DNA of 12,863 bases from Chitinophagaceae bacterium (GTDB taxonomy: Bacteria > Bacteroidota > Bacteroidia > Chitinophagales > Chitinophagaceae), in the NCBI GenBank assembly GCA_947461645.1, contig CANHMN010000021.1, positions 1 through 12,863 on the forward strand, written 5' to 3'. The translations under genes and the position numbers were made by a program. This document shows positions 6,936-12,863 of this stretch, one piece after another (the stretch's first letter is position 1; every line of letters starts with the position of its first letter). The notes under the pieces are model-generated. The model was given only the letters and a program-made list of their open reading frames with translations, made no database searches and had not been told where the DNA came from.

Positions 6936-7823
6936 TCAGCTTTTGAATTTAAATTTATTTTGATAGGCGAGCAGGGTATTTTGAAGAATGGCAGCGATGG
7001 TCATAAGTCCAACGCCTCCGGGAACAGGGCTTATGCTTTTGCATTTGGGAGCTACAGATTCAAAATCAACATCTCCTTTGATTGCAAAACCTGATTTTTT
7101 AGAGGAATCAGGAACACTATTGATGCCCACATCAATAATTACTGAACCTTCTTTAATCATATCTGCTGTTAAAAAACCTGGCTTGCCCAATGCTGCTACA
7201 ACCAAATCTGCAGAGAGGCACAAGTCTTTGATGTTAGATGTTCGACTATGGCATACCGTTACCGTGGCATTTCCGAAGGGCTCATTTCTGCTTAGCAGGA
7301 TGCTTATTGGTCTTCCGATAACATTGCTTCTTCCTATTACAACAGCATGTTTTCCAGTTGTTTCTATCTTAAAATATTCCAGCAACAACATGATGCCAAG
7401 TGGCGTTGCCGGCACGAACGTGGGAAGCCCAAGTGCTAGTTTGCCGGCATTAACAGGATGAAGTCCGTCAACATCTTTAGAAGGATCTATAGCATTGATT
7501 ATTTTGCTTTCATTGAAGTGAGCAGGCAATGGAAATTGAATAAGTAGGCCATCAATGGATTGGTCATTATTGACTTTTTCTATTTGCTGTATAAATTCAT
7601 TTTCAGAGATGTCTGCATCCAACCTTATGATTGAACTTGTAATTCCGGTTGCAGCGCAGCCTTTGATTTTACTGTTGAGGTAACTTTCACTTGCAGGATT
7701 ATTGCCTGCTATTATTGCACAAAGGTGCGGGGTTCTTCCATTAGGAGTTGAAGAGCTTAAAATCGCATTTTTCAAGCTTTCTAAAATAGCTGCCGACGCC
7801 AGTTTGCCATCTAAAATTTGCAT
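6936..7823 (-). CDS. folD: Bifunctional methylenetetrahydrofolate dehydrogenase / methenyltetrahydrofolate cyclohydrolase
   Basis: FolD interconverts 5,10-methylene-THF, 5,10-methenyl-THF and 10-formyl-THF in the cytoplasm, feeding purine synthesis. From the ATG at 7823-7821 it has 295 residues, starting MQILDGKLAS as FolD proteins do. A TTG at 7850 would add nine atypical residues and is rejected. The catalytic region ESYLNSKIKG carries Tyr48 and Lys52, LLIQFPLP carries Gln96, and SKDVDGLHP carries Asp119. The NADP-binding part has VVIGRSNVIGRP (161-172), CHSRT (191-195) and ALGKPGF (211-217). The C-terminal signature reads PVPGGVGLMT (266-275), with Leu273 where most homologues I recall have Pro. 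It is the first gene of the minus-strand cluster, one base before queE, and faces the divergent intergenic region with a promoter-like box four bases before its ATG. Confidence 0.97.
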   Translation of the reverse strand: MQILDGKLASAAILESLKNAILSSSTPNGRTPHLCAIIAGNNPASESYLNSKIKGCAATGITSSIIRLDADISENEFIQQIEKVNNDQSIDGLLIQFPLPAHFNESKIINAIDPSKDVDGLHPVNAGKLALGLPTFVPATPLGIMLLLEYFKIETTGKHAVVIGRSNVIGRPISILLSRNEPFGNATVTVCHSRTSNIKDLCLSADLVVAALGKPGFLTADMIKEGSVIIDVGINSVPDSSKKSGFAIKGDVDFESVAPKCKSISPVPGGVGLMTIAAILQNTLLAYQNKFKFKS

Positions 7824-7981
7824 GGTGCAAAAGTAACCATAATTGTACAACAGAATTAGCTAATTGACTAAAAGCCGTGATAATAATCGTTAAAATCTGT
7901 CTTTAAAACATTTTGTGATTGGTGTATTCATCCAAATTGAAAACGGCCTTAGTATTTTCTTTGTTCTTCAATATTCGTGTG
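7824..7981. promoter_or_regulatory. Divergent intergenic region with a 12-base palindrome
   Basis: This 158-base AT-rich gap separates the minus-strand folD cluster from the plus-strand barrel genes and must carry promoters for both. Visible elements are the folD box at 7828-7835, the 8-base palindrome TTGTACAA at 7843-7850 and the 12-base palindrome AATTAGCTAATT at 7854-7865. The larger palindrome is 31-42 bases upstream of the folD ATG, where it would overlap the -33 region of the folD promoter. I find no convincing TTTG plus TAnnTTTG pair facing the barrel genes, and no small gene or RNA that I can support. Confidence 0.45.
7828..7835 (-). promoter_or_regulatory. Candidate -7 box abutting the folD start
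   Basis: The minus strand reads TACTTTTG, a full match to TAnnTTTG, four bases before the folD ATG. With the box centred near -7, the start site would fall within about one base of the ATG. A TTG lies 12 bases upstream, closer than the usual spacing, and no well-spaced TTTG is seen. Confidence 0.33.
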
Positions 7982-8779
7982 ATGAAAAGGCTAATTTGTT
8001 GGTTTGTTTTTCTTTTGTACGTTATACATGGCATTGCGCAAAATACTACTCAGCCACTTGTTCAGCTTGGCGTACTTTCTGCCTTTGACAGAGAAAATAA
8101 AAACTTGCTTTCTGCAAGGATTAATCCTGCTGTAGCTATTGCTTCAAATCGAATAAATTATTTATTATACGGCGAAAGACGCTATTTGTTGGATGACCTT
8201 CCCTTTATTATGGCAGCTGTTTATGTGCCTGTTCATCAATGGAAATTTACTTTCGATTTCAGCAGATTAGGGGGCAATAAATATCAACAATCTGAAGCCA
8301 ATCTATCACTTTCGAAATCTTTACATCCTAAAATTGATTTTGGGTTGACCTTTTCAGGGTTGTCGCTGCATACGAACATGGAAAAATGGCGACCAAATTT
8401 TGGTTACAAGATTGGTGTGGTATTTCGAAGTAGCGAGAACTTGCGTATGGGAATAGCAATTAGCGAAAGAAGAAAGACAAATAGTTTCATTGATAATAAC
8501 CCATTGATTGAAATGTCTGCCGGATTTGGCTATACATTTTCGAACATCACTACAAGCACATTTCACATCAGCAGATCTACGAAGGGCAGTCTTGATATGG
8601 TAAGTGGCATCGTTATGAAGGTTAAAAATAAATTAAGAATTGATGCAGGTTACTCCTCAAAAAGTGGATCGTTATTCGGGGGAGTGTGTTTCGCGTATAA
8701 GTCAATTAATCTGGGCTGCTATCTTTCCAACCATCCTTATTTGGGAACAACCCCAGCCTTGATGTTGAAATCTTTGTAA
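7982..8779 (+). CDS. Putative outer-membrane beta-barrel protein, partner of the HhH-barrel gene
   Basis: I cannot assign a named function. From the ATG at 7982 it has 265 residues with a clear signal peptide (MKRLICWFVFLLYVIHGIAQ, cleavage A19|Q20). An upstream TTG at 7919 in the same frame would bury the signal peptide behind 21 residues and is rejected. The mature part alternates hydrophobic and polar residues in many short strands with turns, as expected for a small outer-membrane barrel. The segment INPAVA followed by YGERRYLLDDLPFIMAAVYVP recalls the N-terminal NPA-type motifs of PorV/PorP/FadL-like barrels in Bacteroidota, but the match is by eye. The next gene begins 19 bases after its stop, so the pair is likely co-transcribed and may form a complex. 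Lipoprotein cleavage is unlikely because there is no lipobox. Confidence 0.75.
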   Translation: MKRLICWFVFLLYVIHGIAQNTTQPLVQLGVLSAFDRENKNLLSARINPAVAIASNRINYLLYGERRYLLDDLPFIMAAVYVPVHQWKFTFDFSRLGGNKYQQSEANLSLSKSLHPKIDFGLTFSGLSLHTNMEKWRPNFGYKIGVVFRSSENLRMGIAISERRKTNSFIDNNPLIEMSAGFGYTFSNITTSTFHISRSTKGSLDMVSGIVMKVKNKLRIDAGYSSKSGSLFGGVCFAYKSINLGCYLSNHPYLGTTPALMLKSL

Positions 8780-8798
8780 ACGTGCAAGCTTATGCTTT

Positions 8799-10856
8799 AT
8801 GAAAATTACTTTGTACACTTTGATTTGTTTTTTGATTTTGCCTTTGAGACATAAGGCTCAGGATACCTTAACTGCAGGATTGAACAGATTTGATTCTTTT
8901 TATGGTTCTGAAAATTCAGGTGAGCAAAATGAAGATGCCCTTGCCGAGCAAAATGAAAGGTTACATTATTATACAAAACATCCCATAAACCTAAATCAGG
9001 ATAACCTTGATGATTTATCCGCTTTATTGTTGTTGACACCACTACAAATCGACGCATTAAAACGATATAAAAAAAATGCAGGCCCATTGATTAGTGTTTA
9101 TGAAATGCAATCGATACCAGGTTGGGATATCCGGCTAATCAATAATATTAAACCATTTGTTGCCGTTGGCTCTTTAAGAAGCTTGCCATACGCTGGACAA
9201 AACAGCTCTTCAATAAGTCAACAATTTTCTATAAGAACAATTTATGCCTTGGAAAGAGCAAGAGGTTATTCAGCCTGGGATGATGTGAATCGACAAAATA
9301 TTTATCCGGGATCTCCCTTAGGGTTAATGCTGAAATACCATTTTCAATGGGGCAAGAATTTTGGATTTACTACATCCTTAGAAAAAGATCCGGGCGAAAA
9401 AATTTTCAACAATAACAATCGAGGGTTTGATTTTTCGACTGCTAATTTATGGTTGAGGGATGTAAAGAAGATAAAATTGTTAGTGCTGGGTGATTATACC
9501 GCCAATATTGCTCAGGGTTTGATATGCTGGCAGGGGTTTTCATTTGGCGGCACATTTGAGCCTGCAATGTTTAAAAAGTCAGGAGATGTTATCAATCGAT
9601 ACAGGTCAACCGCTGAGTTTGGTTTTAATAGAGGATTAGCAATCAGTTTAAATGCAAAAAAAATTCAACAGCATTTCTGGCTGTCCGGCAGACAAATGGA
9701 TGCGAGAACAGTATTAGATTTTGATTCGGTTTCAAAGGCCATAACATCCTTTCAAACAACTGGATTGCATAGAACTTTTTCTGAAAACAGCAATAAGAAC
9801 AACGCAACCGTTTTTCAAACAGGGTATGTGTTACAATGGCATCAATCCAATGTGAATTTTGGCTTGAATTTTCACCGTGTTGCATTTGAGAAATCTAAGA
9901 CCGCAGGTGTTAAGCTTTACGAGCGATTTGAAACGAGATTGAAACATTTATCAAATGCCAGTATTGATGGCGGTCTTAATCTATTTAACATTCATTGGTT
10001 TGGTGAGTGGGCACTGGACGATAAGTTAAGGAGTGCTATTTTAATAGGTGCTATTGGCAGTATTTCTAAACAAGCAGACCTCGCCATCTCTTTTAAACAT
10101 ATTCCTTTGGGGTTTCAATCTCCATCAGTTAACGGATGGAATCAGTATTTCAGCATTCGCGCATCCAATAGTTTTACTGCGCTTATGAATCTTCTTTTGT
10201 TCAAAAGCGCTAAACTCTCTGTTTATCTTGAACAAAACAAATATCCCTGGCCAACCTACAACAAAAATGCATCTGCACTTTTTGCTGGTTGGGGTTTTCG
10301 TTTTGCCTTACAGAAAAACAAGCGTGAGGAATTAATGGTTCAGTATAAAAAAAATACTGACTTGAGCAACATTCAAAACGAAGTTATCGCCATAAAGACA
10401 TTAGGGCTAGAGATAAAAAACCAACTTGACATACAACATCGTTTCGCTGTTAGTGATGTTTTGTGGGTAGTTAATCAACTTAATTTGGTAAGTTTTAAGC
10501 AAAATGGAAACAATCCTTCGCAAGGATTTTCAATTAATAGTCATGTGCAATTCAATAAAGTCAAACCCAGCTGGAATCTGCAGGCCTCATTCAGGTATTT
10601 TCACACAGATGATTTCGCTTCCGCAATCTATTTTCGTGAAACTGCGGTTAATTCAACATCAGCGGGACTTTTGGCTTATGGTAAAGGGTATAGGTTTTCA
10701 GCTCTGCTACATTTCAAATGGTCCAAGTCAATTGAATTTGATATCAAATTATCGAGAGTGGTGTATTATGGGGTACATGATTTTGGCCAGGGTTGGGATG
10801 AAATAGCAGGAAACAATAGAACTACGGCTGTAACTATGATAAGGCTCAAACTCTGA
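8799..10856 (+). CDS. Helix-hairpin-helix module fused to a large predicted outer-membrane beta-barrel
   Basis: The 685 residues start with a signal peptide (cleavage about A20|Q21). After an acidic linker containing a repeated EQNE (a 12-base direct repeat at 8922-8933 and 8946-8957) comes a double helix-hairpin-helix-like module at about 61-123. It runs from HPINLNQDNLDDLSALLLL to EMQSIPGWDIRLINNIKPFV, resembling ComEA/GspK-type HhH repeats. The hairpin GhG glycines are largely missing from the first repeat (TPLQ) and partly from the second (IPGWD). From about residue 135 to the end the sequence is a long series of amphipathic aromatic strands ending in VTMIRLKL, which fits an outer-membrane barrel. 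Proteins of this layout occur in Bacteroidota annotated only as HhH-domain proteins, to my knowledge without a known function. DNA binding at the cell surface, or docking to another envelope protein, are both open. It follows the smaller barrel gene by 19 bases. Confidence 0.82.
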   Translation: MKITLYTLICFLILPLRHKAQDTLTAGLNRFDSFYGSENSGEQNEDALAEQNERLHYYTKHPINLNQDNLDDLSALLLLTPLQIDALKRYKKNAGPLISVYEMQSIPGWDIRLINNIKPFVAVGSLRSLPYAGQNSSSISQQFSIRTIYALERARGYSAWDDVNRQNIYPGSPLGLMLKYHFQWGKNFGFTTSLEKDPGEKIFNNNNRGFDFSTANLWLRDVKKIKLLVLGDYTANIAQGLICWQGFSFGGTFEPAMFKKSGDVINRYRSTAEFGFNRGLAISLNAKKIQQHFWLSGRQMDARTVLDFDSVSKAITSFQTTGLHRTFSENSNKNNATVFQTGYVLQWHQSNVNFGLNFHRVAFEKSKTAGVKLYERFETRLKHLSNASIDGGLNLFNIHWFGEWALDDKLRSAILIGAIGSISKQADLAISFKHIPLGFQSPSVNGWNQYFSIRASNSFTALMNLLLFKSAKLSVYLEQNKYPWPTYNKNASALFAGWGFRFALQKNKREELMVQYKKNTDLSNIQNEVIAIKTLGLEIKNQLDIQHRFAVSDVLWVVNQLNLVSFKQNGNNPSQGFSINSHVQFNKVKPSWNLQASFRYFHTDDFASAIYFRETAVNSTSAGLLAYGKGYRFSALLHFKWSKSIEFDIKLSRVVYYGVHDFGQGWDEIAGNNRTTAVTMIRLKL

Positions 10857-10928
10857 ATATCATTACATTGGAAATAACAAATGAACTATAAAATAATTTC
10901 GATCATGAATTTTACTGCCAAATATTTT

Positions 10929-10958
10929 TTTGGAGTTTTAACTTTTTGTTTACATTTA
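10929..10958 (+). promoter_or_regulatory. Candidate promoter of the SusC-like gene
   Basis: A TTTG at 10929-10932 is followed after 18 bases by TACATTTA at 10951-10958, which differs from TAnnTTTG only in its last base. The spacing is near that described for Bacteroidota sigma-ABfr promoters (-33 and -7 elements). The start site would be near 10962, giving a leader of about 25 bases before the ATG at 10987. The surrounding 130-base gap holds no recognisable terminator for the upstream gene. Confidence 0.4.
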
Positions 10959-10986
10959 CGAATAATTAAATCATAAAAATTTAAAC

Positions 10987-12863
10987 ATGAGAAGATTTTT
11001 ATTATTGTTCATGATGTTGATGTTTTGCGGAACATTAATATTTGCACAAACCCGGGTGGTAACCGGAAGGGTAATAGACAATACAGGAAAGCCTGTATCT
11101 TTTGCTTCTGTTACTGTAAAAGGATCCAAGGCGGGTGTTCAGGCAGACGTAAATGGTGAATACACCATTAAAGTAAACACCGGCGATGTTTTGGAAATTT
11201 CTCAAACCAACTTTGCAACAGTTGAGGAGAAGGTTGGAAGTTTATCCATCATTGTTACCGAATTGATGCAAAAGGACAATACCATGAAAGAGGTTATTGT
11301 AACCAGTGCCTTCCAAACCAAAAGAACGTTGAGAAGTCAGTCATCCAATGTTCAAAACATTAGTGGTGATCAGTTGAATACTGTTCGTGCTTCAAATGTA
11401 AACAACGCTCTTGCAGGAAAGGTTGCAGGTGTTCAGGTGCTTAGTCAGTCTGCAGTGGCACTAGGTAGAGAAACCAAAATTCGTTTAAGAGGTGAAAACT
11501 CTTTAGGTGTGGGTGCCGGGGCTCTTTACGTTGTGGATGGTACCATCATACCTAGTTCAGCAGATATTAACCCTGATGATATAGATAATATTACCGTTTT
11601 ACAAGGTCCTGCTTCTGCAGCTCTTTTCGGACCTGATGGAGCTAACGGTGCCATTGTTATTACCACAAAAAGAGCCAAAAAAGCCAATGGAGCCTACGGA
11701 ATTGAAATTAATAGTGGTGTTACTGTAGATAATATTTACATTACCCCTGATTATCAAAACTCTTATGCTGGTGGAACAGGTCCTGATATGATCCAATATA
11801 AGTGGGTGGCTGGCCAACCTGAAGCTTGGAAAGCCTTGGATGGTAAATTTTACCATAATTATGATGATGATGCCAGCTGGGGACCTCGTATGAACGGACA
11901 AGAATACATTCCTTGGTATGCTTGGTATGGCGGACATGAAGCCTCTTATAAAACAGGTCGTTTGGTTTCTCAAGGAAGCAATGCACGTGATTTCTATAAC
12001 AGAGGATACACCAAAACCAATAACATCAGCTTTTCTAAAGCTACAGACAATACCAATTTGAGGGTTTCTTACACTAACCTTGATGTAAAAGGGCTTATTC
12101 CTAATCAGTACATGAAAAGGAATACCCTTAATACCAATATTACGATGAATGCCACTTCCAAATTGACTCTTGGAGCCAGCATCAACTACATCAATCAAAG
12201 AAGAAACGCAGATGGTGATGATGGATATTCTAATCAGTCTTCAGGATCTTTCAACCAGTGGTTCCACAGAGATTTAGACATTAATAAATTAAGAGAGTTA
12301 AGAGGATTGAAAACCCCCGAAGGTATTTATGCAACATGGAACATCACCAATCCAGATGGATATGATCCTACTAATCCAGTCGGATTTTATGGAGCTAACT
12401 ACTGGTATAATCCTTATTCCTTTTTTGATTTAATCAAAAATTTCGATGAAAGAAATCGCTTGTTCGGAGATATCTCACTCACTTACAAATTCAATAATGC
12501 TTTTAGTTTGAAAGGTACTTATCGCAGACAGCAATTAAATACTAGTGGATACAACATTTATCCTACTGAACTTGAAGTTTCAAATGGTGGTCAAACAGGA
12601 TTCAATCCTTATGGAGAGACAACAGCAGAATCTCAATTGGCTGCCTACCAAACCAGCCAGTCATTCAGCAACCGTCAGTACTATGAAGGTTTAGCAACTT
12701 ACACCAAAAAAGTAAAGGATTTTCAAATCAATTCAAATGCGGGTTTCGTAATTTATAAAGCAACTTCTAGGTCTTTTGCAGCCAACACGAGCGGAGGTTT
12801 GAGTATCCCTGGTGTTTATTCTTTGGCAAACTCCGTTAACAGAATCAGGAACAACGGTTCAAA
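10987..12863 (+). CDS. SusC/RagA-family TonB-dependent outer-membrane receptor (partial, C-terminus beyond right edge)
   Basis: An open frame from the ATG at 10987 runs through the right edge, giving 625 codons; the usual length is around 1000 residues. A signal peptide (cleavage A20|Q21) is followed by a carboxypeptidase-regulatory-like domain (about 24-95, VTGRVIDNTGKPVSFASV). A TonB-box-like KEVIVTSAF lies at 101-109. The plug domain (about 115-230) has ALAGKVAGVQV (141-151), IRLRGENS (165-172), LYVVDG (180-185) and LQGPASAALFGPDGANGAIVITT (205-227 region), the SusC/RagA signature. The rest is the beginning of the barrel. Such receptors import oligosaccharides, peptides or other large nutrients with a SusD-type lipoprotein lid, usually encoded immediately downstream, here outside the window. 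The substrate cannot be predicted. It has its own candidate promoter and is probably a separate unit from the barrel pair 130 bases upstream. Confidence 0.95.
   Translation, partial: MRRFLLLFMMLMFCGTLIFAQTRVVTGRVIDNTGKPVSFASVTVKGSKAGVQADVNGEYTIKVNTGDVLEISQTNFATVEEKVGSLSIIVTELMQKDNTMKEVIVTSAFQTKRTLRSQSSNVQNISGDQLNTVRASNVNNALAGKVAGVQVLSQSAVALGRETKIRLRGENSLGVGAGALYVVDGTIIPSSADINPDDIDNITVLQGPASAALFGPDGANGAIVITTKRAKKANGAYGIEINSGVTVDNIYITPDYQNSYAGGTGPDMIQYKWVAGQPEAWKALDGKFYHNYDDDASWGPRMNGQEYIPWYAWYGGHEASYKTGRLVSQGSNARDFYNRGYTKTNNISFSKATDNTNLRVSYTNLDVKGLIPNQYMKRNTLNTNITMNATSKLTLGASINYINQRRNADGDDGYSNQSSGSFNQWFHRDLDINKLRELRGLKTPEGIYATWNITNPDGYDPTNPVGFYGANYWYNPYSFFDLIKNFDERNRLFGDISLTYKFNNAFSLKGTYRRQQLNTSGYNIYPTELEVSNGGQTGFNPYGETTAESQLAAYQTSQSFSNRQYYEGLATYTKKVKDFQINSNAGFVIYKATSRSFAANTSGGLSIPGVYSLANSVNRIRNNGS

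Noticed and set aside
6988-7461. 157-codon open frame on the plus strand
   Set aside because: It is antisense to folD, which is unambiguous. The low-complexity composition is that of a shadow frame.
11599-12198. 199-codon open frame on the minus strand
   Set aside because: It is entirely antisense to the SusC-like gene, whose frame has clear family motifs. Its translation shows no recognisable domain.
1-12863. Mobile elements, CRISPR arrays, tRNA/rRNA genes, toxin-antitoxin or phage-defence systems
   Set aside because: No transposase, integrase, repeat-spacer pattern, structured RNA or defence-type domain was seen. All large frames belong to housekeeping or envelope genes.

Overview
The window looks like chromosomal DNA from a member of the Bacteroidota, probably the Chitinophagaceae/Sphingobacteriia side of the phylum; that finer placement is a guess from protein style. 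The evidence is the AT-rich sequence, signal peptides cleaved just before Gln, a SusC/RagA-type TonB-dependent receptor, an OmpA protein with TPR, PD40-propeller and regulatory-domain modules like T9SS PorE, a DUF4105 protein with a membrane C-terminus, sparse Shine-Dalgarno sequences, and TAnnTTTG-like promoter boxes. There are no rRNA or tRNA genes, insertion sequences, CRISPR arrays, prophage genes or attachment sites that I can support.

Left part (1-7823, all minus strand, read right to left): folD, queE, a PorE-like OmpA-family protein, dprA, guaB, a DUF4105 membrane protein, and an alpha/beta hydrolase cut by the left edge. The genes are tightly packed. folD and queE are 1 base apart. 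queE and the OmpA gene share a TAATG stop/start. OmpA to dprA is 25 bases, dprA to guaB 71, guaB to DUF4105 41, and DUF4105 to the hydrolase 2. They could form one long operon, perhaps with internal promoters before guaB and DUF4105. FolD (one-carbon folate carriers), GuaB (guanine nucleotide synthesis) and QueE (a GTP-derived 7-deazaguanine) touch linked parts of purine/GTP metabolism. The envelope protein and the DNA-uptake/recombination protein are passengers whose link to that theme is unproven.

Centre (7824-7981): a 158-base divergent intergenic region. It holds a TAnnTTTG box immediately before folD and a perfect 12-base palindrome, AATTAGCTAATT.

Right part (7982-12863, all plus strand): a small outer-membrane beta-barrel-like protein is followed after 19 bases by a 685-residue protein with a periplasmic helix-hairpin-helix module in front of a large predicted beta-barrel. 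After a 130-base gap comes a SusC/RagA receptor that runs off the right edge. The barrel pair is the least understood part and the best candidate for an undescribed envelope system. The rest is recognisable, mostly ordinary Bacteroidota gene content.
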